Assembly (NCBI GenBank): GCA_019307065.1
Contig: JAFDKH010000025.1
Location: 1-39,390 of the forward strand
Reading direction: 5' to 3'
Source: Deltaproteobacteria bacterium
Lineage (GTDB): Bacteria; Myxococcota; B64-G9
Length of the DNA: 39,390 nt
Shown: in pieces, positions 33,461 through 39,390 of the stretch
Layout of the letters: each line of letters begins with the position of its first letter
Numbering within the stretch: position 1 is the first letter of the stretch
Notes under the pieces: generated by a model
Database searches by the model: none
Seen by the model: the letters and a program-made list of their open reading frames with translations, nothing else
What the model was told of the DNA's origin: nothing
Translations under genes and position numbers: made by a program

Positions 33461-33470
33461 AGAAGGAGGT
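33461..33470 (+). promoter_or_regulatory. strong ribosome binding site setting the mechanosensitive channel start
   Basis: AGAAGGAGGT lies five bases before ATG 33476. It excludes the longer open frame that begins near 33425. Confidence 0.75.
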
Positions 33471-33475
33471 GCACA

Positions 33476-34522
33476 ATGGAATGGTTGGAAATTGTATTCT
33501 GGAACAACTCAATAAAAGACTATCTGATTTTTGTAGGTTTGCTTATGGGCGCCTGGGTATTTGCCTTGATCATCGGACGCATACTGAGGCGTTACGTAAT
33601 CAAGCGGGCCCAGGACACCAAGAGCAAGCTGGATGATCTGTTGGCCGGCGTGGGAGTCAAGCCGCTGGCGATGATTGTTTTCCTGGCGGGCTTGCATGTG
33701 GCCGTGAAAGCTTTGACGATTCCTGAGTGGTTGGCCAATGTTGTCTGGCCGGCATTTATCGTGGCCTGGACAATCCTGGGGGCGCTGTCGGTCGTGCGTC
33801 TGCTCAACGGTCTGCTGGTTCATTATATCCAGCGCTATGCCGAAAGCAGCCAGGAAGGTCTTTATATACAAATGACTGGGATGCTGCGTTCGGCAATCGG
33901 GTTGACGGTTTGGATCATTGCCGGCTTGTTTCTGATAGCCAATTTAGGCTTCGACGTAAGCTCCCTGCTGGCCGGCCTGGGCCTGGGTGGAATAGCCCTG
34001 GCCATGGCTTCGAAAGATACGCTTTCCAACATCTTCGGTTCGTTTACCATCCTGGTCAATGGGCCCTTTCGAATCGGCGAGTCGGTCACCTACAAGGGGC
34101 ACTCCGGGACGGTCGAAGCAATCGGTTTGCGGGATACCCGGATTCGCACCTGGAACGGCAACCTGGTGACGATTCCAAATTCACTGGCACCCACTTCAGT
34201 GGTCGAGAACATATCGCGCCGGCCACGCTTCAGGGTCAAGTTCAACTTGGAGATTGTCTATGACACTTCGACTGCGAAGATCGAACGAGCCAAAGAGTTG
34301 ATCAACGAGGCAGTCCAGGCCGAGGAAGGCACTGGCGAAAAAGTTAACGTGCACTTCGTCGGTTTTGGAGAAAGCGCCTTAGAGCTTCAGGTGATATATT
34401 ATATCGAAGACTCCAGCAGGATTCTCGATGGTCAGCACGGGGTCAACCGGCGGATCAAGGAGTCTTTCGCAAAGGAAGGCATCCAGATGGCCTACAAAAC
34501 AGTTACGGTCAAACAGAGTTGA
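33476..34522 (+). CDS. MscS-family mechanosensitive channel
   Basis: Small-conductance mechanosensitive channel-like protein of 348 residues that releases solutes on membrane tension. Four or five N-terminal hydrophobic segments end in the pore helix LLAGLGLGGIALAMASKDTLSNIFGSF, shown here as its key pieces GLGLGGIALAMASKD and NIFGSF. The beta domain follows (GPFRIGESVTYKGHSGTVEAIGLRDTRIR, in part IGESV and GTVEAIGLRDTRIRT; then VTIPNS), and an alpha/beta C-terminal domain closes it. Start at 33476 by the AGGAGG site. It stands alone after the VWA gene, with 92 bases between. Confidence 0.93.
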   Translation: MEWLEIVFWNNSIKDYLIFVGLLMGAWVFALIIGRILRRYVIKRAQDTKSKLDDLLAGVGVKPLAMIVFLAGLHVAVKALTIPEWLANVVWPAFIVAWTILGALSVVRLLNGLLVHYIQRYAESSQEGLYIQMTGMLRSAIGLTVWIIAGLFLIANLGFDVSSLLAGLGLGGIALAMASKDTLSNIFGSFTILVNGPFRIGESVTYKGHSGTVEAIGLRDTRIRTWNGNLVTIPNSLAPTSVVENISRRPRFRVKFNLEIVYDTSTAKIERAKELINEAVQAEEGTGEKVNVHFVGFGESALELQVIYYIEDSSRILDGQHGVNRRIKESFAKEGIQMAYKTVTVKQS

Positions 34523-34584
34523 ATATTTGGAAAACTAGAGAAGTCTGCGTCTGAATAGCCCAACCAACACAACTGTCATAAGTG

Positions 34585-34606
34585 CCGGCCAGCAATGATT
34601 GGCCGG
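34585..34606 (+). repeat. hairpin at the left edge of the repeated antitoxin fragment
   Basis: CCGGCCA (34585-34591) pairs with TGGCCGG (34600-34606) around an 8-base loop. No T-run follows, so it is not a standard terminator. It ends exactly where the 71-bp repeat begins. Confidence 0.45.
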
Positions 34607-34696
34607 GCCGGCAAGACAGTGAGCATCAACAAGCACGGCCGCCCGGTGGCCGAAATACGCCCGCTCGGCCGGGATTTGAGACGATACCAATGTTGA
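34595..34696 (+). pseudogene. truncated Phd/YefM-type antitoxin fragment
   Basis: A 33-codon frame reads GKTVSINKHGRPVAEIRPLGRD, the C-terminal 22 residues of the antitoxin at 38398-38730, with one substitution (Ser for Thr). The N-terminal dimerisation part is missing. The frame then runs past the original stop (TAA has become TTG) into LRRYQC before ending at 34696. No toxin lies beside it. It looks like the remnant of a duplicated or replaced toxin-antitoxin unit. Confidence 0.75.
34606..34676 (+). repeat. 71-bp direct repeat, left copy
   Basis: Matches 38658-38728 at 68 of 71 positions in the same orientation, starting GGCCGGCAAGAC and ending GGCCGGGATT. The copies bound a block of about 4.0 kb. 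Confidence 0.85.
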
Positions 34697-34789
34697 CCTC
34701 GGGGTTGATTCCTGGCAAATTTGGGCTTTGGCGGGTGGAAAAGAGTGGTTTGAAATACCTATCCTTTGTGCCCGATCGGGAGGTCAAGC

Positions 34790-35809
34790 ATGTCCTGGAC
34801 CCTGCGAGTAGGAAGCATCGATGGCGAGGCTTGGAGTGCCCTGCTCCAGCGACAACCCCATCTGTTGTTTCACGAACCTCTCTGGGCAAGGATCGTTGGC
34901 GCTGGCCTCGGGGGAAAAGCGTTATGCCTGCTGCTGGAACACGACGGCCAAGTGATTGGCGGTGCCAGTGGCTTCTTTCTGCGAGTGCTCTGGGCTCGTT
35001 TCCTGTACCTCGGGTTTCCTTACGGCGGTTTCCTCGGCAGCACTCCCCCGGGCGGGTTGCTGGCTAAGCTGCTAGTAGATTTCGCCAGGAAGGAGAATGT
35101 CACGCGGGTTCGGATCACGGACGGGCCCGGCATGCCCTCAACTCCGCCGGACGGGTTTTGCGTCCAGCCTGGCCAGACCCAGTTGCTCGACCTGGCGAGA
35201 AGATCCGCCGCCGACCTCTTGCAAACATTTCCTAAGAACATCCGCCGCGATGTGCGCCGGGCCGAGCGCAGCGGGGTAAGGCTCAGTCCGGTACGAGACC
35301 GCCGGGATCTTGATGAGTTCTACTCTCTGTATCTTGCATCGATGCGACGCAACCAGGCAGTTCCCAAGTATGGAAAGCTCCTAGTGGCAACCTTGTACGA
35401 TCATGTCATTCGATGTGGAAAGGGGGAACTTTGGCTGGCCCGGCGGAACGGTTTGGCTATATCGGGCGTCCTGGTTGTGGACTCTGCACACGCGAGCCAT
35501 TATTTGCTCGGCGGATCACGGGCTGACACACTGAAATATTGCCCGAATGAGCTGCTCCTATGGCAAGCCATTCGCAGGGCGGTGCAGCTTGGAAAAGAAT
35601 TTTTCGACGTTCTTCCATCCGGTCCCCAGAACCCGGGCCTGGCGCGGTTCAAGTCGAAATGGGGCGGGCAAGACACCCAGGCCGACACACTGGATCTCGT
35701 AACCAAACCGTGGTCCCAGAAGCTGTACGACACGGCGTATCGAATCGCCGGGTCTTCTCCCCTGAGGAGTGTATCTTGTCACCTCCGCAACCTGCGGCAT
35801 ATACGCTGA
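34790..35809 (+). CDS. FemAB/GNAT-like acyl- or aminoacyl-transferase
   Basis: 339 residues with the tandem-GNAT layout of FemAB-like proteins. The first half has FHEPLWARIVG, LLLEHDGQVIGG and LYLGFPYGGFLG. The middle has FPKNIRRDVRRAERSGVRLSP. The second half has LDEFYSLYLASMRRN and GKGELWLARRNGLAISG, followed by HYLLGGSR and LLLWQAIRRAVQLGKEFFDV. Such proteins join amino acids or acyl groups to cell-wall or surface-polymer precursors; PEP-CTERM/exopolysaccharide loci often contain one. ATG 34790 has GGGAGG seven bases upstream. It is followed after six bases by the sulfotransferase gene. Donor and acceptor are unknown. Confidence 0.8.
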   Translation: MSWTLRVGSIDGEAWSALLQRQPHLLFHEPLWARIVGAGLGGKALCLLLEHDGQVIGGASGFFLRVLWARFLYLGFPYGGFLGSTPPGGLLAKLLVDFARKENVTRVRITDGPGMPSTPPDGFCVQPGQTQLLDLARRSAADLLQTFPKNIRRDVRRAERSGVRLSPVRDRRDLDEFYSLYLASMRRNQAVPKYGKLLVATLYDHVIRCGKGELWLARRNGLAISGVLVVDSAHASHYLLGGSRADTLKYCPNELLLWQAIRRAVQLGKEFFDVLPSGPQNPGLARFKSKWGGQDTQADTLDLVTKPWSQKLYDTAYRIAGSSPLRSVSCHLRNLRHIR

Positions 35810-35815
35810 GTCCCG

Positions 35816-36841
35816 ATGAACCTTCTTGACTCAAATAATCCTCGCGGTCGCCTCTTGATGAAAACGGCAGGTCAGTTGGCTGGCGCTCTTTCCCGGCTTG
35901 AGGGCATGCTGTTCGGTGACGCTGGTCCGCTCCATCCACCCATCTTTATCCTCGGCTTGCCACGCGGTGGAACTACCTTGATGTACCAGGTCCTGTGTCA
36001 CTGCTATCGATTTGCCTACCCGTCCATGGCTGCCAACTCACTGCCCTTCTCGGCTGCGCTGGTAAGCTGGCTTTGCCGCCGGTTTCGGGGCGATTACGTC
36101 TCCGACTTCCAGAGCCACTACGGTCGATTGCGAGGGTTGACTTCTCCCGGCGAAGGCACCATGTGGAACCTCTGGTTCGAAAAAGATCGAACCTACCGTT
36201 CCGCTAACGATGTCAGACCGGAAGCGGTGCGCGAGATGGTTCGCATGGTTGGCCGTATCGAGCGCATTTACGGACACCCGTTCATCAACAAGAACCTGCG
36301 GCATATTAATCGTCTCCCGGCCCTGGCAGAGATTTTTCCTCGATGCCTCTTTGTGGTCATAATGCGTAATCCTCGTGACGCTGTGCTCTCCTTGCTTCGC
36401 GGCCGTTTGGAAATGCAAGGGAGCTTCAACCGGTGGTTCTCGGTCCGGCCTCGCTCCTTCGTTGCGCACAGGGATCTTGCACCGGAGCGCCAAGTGGTGT
36501 TTCAGATCAAGGGCCTGATCGACGATCTGCTGGAGGACATGCCACGGATCGGTACGAAACGTTTTATTGCCGTTCCATACGAAGAATTTTGCCGTTCCCC
36601 GGCAAACCATCTGAGCATGATATCTTCCTTCTTGTCCGGACACGGAGTGCCTGTTCTTCCGTCCCATCCCCCGCCGAAGCCATTCCTGCCCGTACGGGAT
36701 CGTACGGACATGCTTACCGGGGCCCAGCTAACGTCCATCGACAGGGCTCTCGAGGAAGCCTTCTCCGCAGATCCCTACCTGAATCTTCGTTGCGTATGGA
36801 GCGGTGAACGAAACGCCATTCCTCCAACAAATAGGAGTTGA
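35816..36841 (+). CDS. PAPS-dependent sulfotransferase-family protein
   Basis: 341 residues. The 5'-phosphosulfate loop is ILGLPRGGTTLMYQ (PRGGTT at 49-54), and the 3'-phosphate motif is VVIMRNPRDAVLSLLRGR, both intact. It is therefore likely to move sulfate from PAPS to a carbohydrate, lipid or peptide. It has no clear signal peptide, so it acts in the cytosol or at the inner membrane. It lies between the FemAB-like and methyltransferase genes, which suggests joint decoration of one surface or secreted molecule. Confidence 0.87.
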   Translation: MNLLDSNNPRGRLLMKTAGQLAGALSRLEGMLFGDAGPLHPPIFILGLPRGGTTLMYQVLCHCYRFAYPSMAANSLPFSAALVSWLCRRFRGDYVSDFQSHYGRLRGLTSPGEGTMWNLWFEKDRTYRSANDVRPEAVREMVRMVGRIERIYGHPFINKNLRHINRLPALAEIFPRCLFVVIMRNPRDAVLSLLRGRLEMQGSFNRWFSVRPRSFVAHRDLAPERQVVFQIKGLIDDLLEDMPRIGTKRFIAVPYEEFCRSPANHLSMISSFLSGHGVPVLPSHPPPKPFLPVRDRTDMLTGAQLTSIDRALEEAFSADPYLNLRCVWSGERNAIPPTNRS

Positions 36842-36848
36842 GAACAGG

Positions 36849-37637
36849 ATGAATGGTGTTCCGCCCCGCGCAGACGGTTCCCGCCAATGCCAGTCGAACT
36901 ACGCCGGTCAGCCTTTCGCCCGGCGCGGGATGTATGATCACGAGAAGCGATCCCTCAAGGCCAGGAAGATTCTTGCTGTTCTCGAAGATTGGGGCGGCGA
37001 TCCGAGCCGGCTTGAACTGCTGGACGTTTCCTGCTCCACCGGCATCATGACAAGGGTGTTTGCGGGTCACTTTGGCCGGGTAACCGGTATTGACATCGAC
37101 GTTGAGGCTGTCGATTTTGCGAACCGGCATCAAAACGGCCTGGAAATCCGCTATCACGTCATGGACGCCCTGAATACCTCCTTCGATTCAGGTTCCTTCG
37201 ATGTGATCATCTGCAACCAGATGTACGAACACGTGGCGGACGCCCGTCGGCTGATGACCGAGATTCACCGCCTGTTAAAGCCCGGCGGTGTTTGTTATTT
37301 TGGCGCCACCAATCGTCTCAAGCTGGTAGAACCCCACTACGGAAACATTCCGTTTCTCTCCATTATGCCCAAGCCCCTGGCCAGTTTGCTCCTGCGCCTG
37401 TTGCGCAGGGCGGATGACTACTACGAGACGCACTTGACCCTGTGGGGGCTGAGGCAACTGGTAGGGCACTTCGAGGTTATCGACTACACTCGTCGGGTGA
37501 TCGAGGATCCGGTCCGCTTCCACGCCACCGATCTCTTTCGGCCGGAAAGCTTCCGGCAGCGGGCCGCCCTGGCGGTGCTCTCCCGGGCCTACTGGTTGTT
37601 TCCAGGATACATATGGCTGTTGAAAAAAACGTCGTGA
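36849..37637 (+). CDS. class I SAM-dependent methyltransferase
   Basis: 262-residue Rossmann-fold methyltransferase (Methyltransf_11/25 type). Motif I at 58-68 reads LDVSCSTGIMT, where Ser replaces the first two glycines of the usual DxGxGxG. Next come VTGIDID (acidic end of strand 2), FDVIICNQMYEHVAD, and LLKPGGVCYFGATNR. ATG 36849 is used, with GGAG upstream and the sulfotransferase stop eight bases before; a GTG at 36804 is an overlapping alternative. The C-terminal part (YYETHLTLWGLRQLVGHF) resembles small-molecule and glycan methyltransferases. Target unknown. Confidence 0.87.
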   Translation: MNGVPPRADGSRQCQSNYAGQPFARRGMYDHEKRSLKARKILAVLEDWGGDPSRLELLDVSCSTGIMTRVFAGHFGRVTGIDIDVEAVDFANRHQNGLEIRYHVMDALNTSFDSGSFDVIICNQMYEHVADARRLMTEIHRLLKPGGVCYFGATNRLKLVEPHYGNIPFLSIMPKPLASLLLRLLRRADDYYETHLTLWGLRQLVGHFEVIDYTRRVIEDPVRFHATDLFRPESFRQRAALAVLSRAYWLFPGYIWLLKKTS

Positions 37638-37727
37638 TCAGGTTGCACTACGATTCTAAAATGCCTAGGTAGGTGCCAGGTACATGTTTCGGATAGGGCA
37701 ACGTCTACTACACCCGCCAATAGATAT

Positions 37728-37756
37728 TTGACTAATTTAGCTAATTTAGTTATATT
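37728..37756 (+). promoter_or_regulatory. strong promoter of fic, giving a leaderless transcript
   Basis: TTGACT (37728-37733), a 17-base spacer, and TATATT (37751-37756). The usual start point seven bases after the -10 falls on the A of the fic ATG at 37763. No Shine-Dalgarno is present. The spacer contains a tandem 9-bp repeat. Confidence 0.65.
37732..37749 (+). repeat. tandem CTAATTTAG repeat, probable operator
   Basis: CTAATTTAG occurs twice without a gap (37732-37740, 37741-37749). Each unit is nearly self-complementary, and the junction TTAGCTAA is a palindrome. It lies between -35 and -10 of the fic promoter, where an antitoxin dimer could bind. Confidence 0.6.
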
Positions 37757-37762
37757 TTTTGC

Positions 37763-38401
37763 ATGAGTTGGAAGTTAGCGGAGCTTGAAAAGCATTTGCT
37801 GATCGGCTCTACGCTGGTCGAGGGTTCTACACTTTCCGAGCGTGAGGCCAAGCAGGTCCTGGCCGGGAGAACCGTAGCCGGGCACACCGTTTTCGAGATT
37901 CGCGAACTTCTGAACTACAGGTTCGCGGTCGAGTGGTTGATGCATGAACTGGAGTCTAGACCCTTCTTCTCTGAGGATATGATCTTGAATTTTCAACGGC
38001 TCCTTTTTGAAGGTCTTGGAGGAGAAAGGGGCAGCTATAAGGTATTTGCCAACTATACCTATCTCGCGGACGGACGAAAGCATGCCTTTGTGAAACCGGC
38101 CCGGGTTAAAGCGGCCATCCACAAGTGGCTCGACGAAATCAACTCCAAGAAATACCCAAATCCGCAAACGGGCGCCGCCGAATTGTATTACGCATTTGAG
38201 AACATTCATCCTTTCGAGGACGGCAACGGGCGCGTTGGGCGGGTGCTGATTGCCTACTGGTTGCATTGGAAACACCGGCTGGGCTTCAGGTTCTACCTGA
38301 AGGACAAGCAGGTCCACCTCGAGGCCCTGCAGGCGGCCAATGCGGGCGACTGGACCAAGCTGATCGCCTTTTTCAAAGAAAGGCTTGGCAAGGCAAAATG
38401 A
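37763..38401 (+). CDS. fic: Fic-family AMPylase-type protein (class II, self-inhibited)
   Basis: 212 residues. The catalytic Fic motif HPFEDGNGRVGR at 149-160 is complete, so transfer of AMP (or another nucleotide part) to a target hydroxyl is likely. Residues 16-21 (STLVEG) fit the inhibitory (S/T)xxxE(G/N) motif near the N-terminus, marking a class II Fic whose Glu20 would block ATP orientation. VFANYTYLADGRKHAFVKP forms the flap before the core. The start is an ATG at the predicted transcript start. Its stop overlaps the antitoxin ATG (ATGA). The toxin comes first here, opposite to phd-doc. Confidence 0.9.
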   Translation: MSWKLAELEKHLLIGSTLVEGSTLSEREAKQVLAGRTVAGHTVFEIRELLNYRFAVEWLMHELESRPFFSEDMILNFQRLLFEGLGGERGSYKVFANYTYLADGRKHAFVKPARVKAAIHKWLDEINSKKYPNPQTGAAELYYAFENIHPFEDGNGRVGRVLIAYWLHWKHRLGFRFYLKDKQVHLEALQAANAGDWTKLIAFFKERLGKAK

Positions 38402-38730
38402 AAGCATTATCGGATCTGCTCTCGGACGACTTGATTGCACGGCTCAGGCAAAAAACCTCGCGGGGCGACTTCCCCTCGATCGATTTCAGAACGGCCATGA
38501 ATTTCCTGCTTGGCGACGGTGTGCTTCCCGCATCCGGATTGCCTACGTCTTCGTTCCTGCGGTTGGAAGACTGGGCCCGTGATTTTGCGCGTCGAAATCT
38601 GTCCTACAGCGCCACCGAGTTGAAGAACAAGACCGGCTTGATCCTGGCCGTGGTCCAGGCCGGCAAGACAGTAACCATCAACAAGCACGGCCGCCCGGTA
38701 GCCGAAATACGCCCGCTCGGCCGGGATTAA
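38398..38730 (+). CDS. Phd/YefM-type antitoxin with N-terminal extension
   Basis: 110 residues. The C-terminal 41 residues match Phd/YefM antitoxins (YSATELKNKTGLILAVVQAG, then KTVTINKHGRPVAEIRP), a fold that binds DNA and represses its own operon. The first ~67 residues are an extension I do not recognise, with a Phe/Leu-rich helical pattern. ATG 38398 overlaps the fic stop by four bases; the longer open frame is inside fic. It contains no (S/T)xxxE(G/N) motif, so it probably acts as repressor or steric antitoxin rather than by donating an inhibitory helix. A 3' copy of this gene persists at 34595-34696. Confidence 0.8.
   Translation: MKALSDLLSDDLIARLRQKTSRGDFPSIDFRTAMNFLLGDGVLPASGLPTSSFLRLEDWARDFARRNLSYSATELKNKTGLILAVVQAGKTVTINKHGRPVAEIRPLGRD
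38658..38728 (+). repeat. 71-bp direct repeat, right copy (antitoxin 3' end)
   Basis: Counterpart of 34606-34676, with three mismatches. It covers the last 23 codons of the intact antitoxin gene and stops just before the end of its TAA. Confidence 0.85.
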
Positions 38731-38759
38731 GAAAACACTTTCCAGTCTGGGGGTAAGTA

Positions 38760-39390
38760 ATGTTGCTAAGAAATCTGATGCTCTTAACTTTCCTGCCTTT
38801 CATAGCCACCGTATCGGCATGTTCTCTCAGTCCGGATGAATGCAGGAATCTTGGGGCCAAGCCGCTACCGGCCATCACAAAGGCAGGCAGTGGCTACGTG
38901 TTCCAGCATGAGCTGAATTCCGACATTCTCGCCTGTGCCGAGAAGCTGGGTGAAAAGTTACGACTGCAGGTCCACGTTCGCGCTGCGGACCGGAAAGGAA
39001 AAGTCGCGGATCAGATAATAACTCGACCGGAGATACAAGTCTTGTTTTCCCGCAACCAGCGACTGGAGATCCACCAACGGGAAACCACCCTGGGTTGCAT
39101 GGAGCGCTACGAGAGCTACAAGATCGGCTTCGGCATGTGCGGCCGGATCTCGGCAGAACAGGTTTGGATCAAGCTGCAGGGCACCGGGGCGCTCGCGCAT
39201 TTTGCGGCAACTTCTCCCCGCCTTGAACCTGACTGCCCCGGACGCAAGCCGGAACCACGATTCAAGCTCGACGGCAGAAAACGTGTCAGCTTGATCCTGA
39301 AACCCGGGGAAGAAACGGCAATCATCCGGGCCTCAACGGGAAAAAAGTCGGCCCGCTGCAGGTATGAACGCTGTGAGATACAGGTTCGTT
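38760..39390 (+). CDS. lipoprotein of unknown function, 3' end beyond the window
   Basis: An open frame from ATG 38760 runs without stop to the window edge (210 codons). GGGGGTAA lies just upstream. It begins MLLRNLMLLTFLPFIATV, followed by the lipobox VSAC, so Cys20 would be lipidated. Further Cys are spread through the mature part (SPDECRN, ILACAEK, GCMERY, MCGR, PDCPG, RCRYERC), hinting at disulfides. The composition is rich in basic residues. I do not recognise the family. It starts 29 bases after the antitoxin stop, outside the repeat-bounded block. Confidence 0.72.
   Translation, partial: MLLRNLMLLTFLPFIATVSACSLSPDECRNLGAKPLPAITKAGSGYVFQHELNSDILACAEKLGEKLRLQVHVRAADRKGKVADQIITRPEIQVLFSRNQRLEIHQRETTLGCMERYESYKIGFGMCGRISAEQVWIKLQGTGALAHFAATSPRLEPDCPGRKPEPRFKLDGRKRVSLILKPGEETAIIRASTGKKSARCRYERCEIQVR

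Noticed and set aside
33727..34263. Overlapping 178-codon frame inside the MscS-like gene
   Set aside because: The MscS frame has the pore and beta-domain motifs throughout; the other frame is a shadow.
34585..34606. Terminator for the mechanosensitive channel gene
   Set aside because: A stable hairpin but with no following T-run, and 62 bases past the stop; kept only as a hairpin at the repeat edge.
34582..35067. Plus-strand 161-codon frame across the antitoxin remnant and the FemAB-like start
   Set aside because: It reads the repeat out of the antitoxin frame and the next gene out of its conserved frame.

Overview
The window looks like a chromosomal segment of a Gram-negative, deltaproteobacteria-like organism (Myxococcota, Bradymonadota or a related candidate phylum). 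The signs are many lipoproteins and outer-membrane proteins, MopE-type Cys/Asp-rich 'DNDCDG' repeat proteins, the xseB-ispA-dxs-tlyA neighbourhood, and a lipoprotein-rich ECF-sigma/caspase locus. The taxon is inferred from gene content only. I see no rRNA, tRNA or CRISPR array and no complete insertion sequence. No gene-free stretch exceeds 300 bases.

Region by region. (1) 0.2-9.4 kb: xseB and ispA, then dxs and tlyA, a common isoprenoid/housekeeping group. Here it is split by a 5-kb opposite-strand operon of three surface lipoproteins: two paralogous MopE-like proteins flanking a Kelch propeller. (2) 9.4-13.0 kb, minus strand: a small membrane protein flanked by an 18-bp repeat, a zinc-ribbon rhomboid protease, a 94-bp palindromic element, and a bifunctional formiminotransferase-cyclodeaminase. 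(3) 13.1-20.5 kb, plus strand: lipoprotein, DUF1302 outer-membrane protein, DUF1329 periplasmic protein, YCF48-like propeller and MMPL/RND pump, which together read as an envelope-spanning export system for a hydrophobic substrate. A DUF2505 protein follows on the other strand. (4) 21.0-22.6 kb, minus strand: a tripartite hipB-hipS-hipT toxin-antitoxin module whose promoter region carries three similar operators spaced 71-72 bp apart. (5) 22.6-25.4 kb, minus strand: a lipoprotein that appears to combine PilO-, PilN-, secretin-N- and PilP-like segments, and a CTP-dependent lipid-kinase-like membrane protein. (6) 25.5-28.4 kb, plus strand: trypsin-like protease lipoprotein, TPR-like lipoprotein and NCS2 purine permease, with overlapping ends. 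(7) 28.5-33.4 kb, plus strand: ECF sigma factor, zinc-binding membrane anti-sigma candidate with a DUF4384-like sensor half, caspase-like lipoprotein with a PEGA-like domain and beta-barrel-like tail, and a VWA lipoprotein. This is the best candidate for an undescribed system in the window. (8) 33.5-34.5 kb: MscS channel. (9) 34.6-38.7 kb: a roughly 4-kb block bounded by 71-bp, 96%-identical direct repeats. It holds a FemAB/GNAT-like transferase, a sulfotransferase, a SAM methyltransferase and a fic-phd pair. The left repeat is a truncated remnant of the same antitoxin gene that is intact on the right. A partial lipoprotein gene runs off the right edge.

How the parts fit. The plus-strand 13-20 kb cluster should build one transport path from inner to outer membrane. 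The 28.5-33.4 kb cluster has the layout of a regulated surface-protease response: sigma, anti-sigma, and exported effector with partner. Two independent toxin-antitoxin modules (hipBST and fic-phd) have unusually legible promoters in which likely repressor sites sit between the -35 and -10 boxes.
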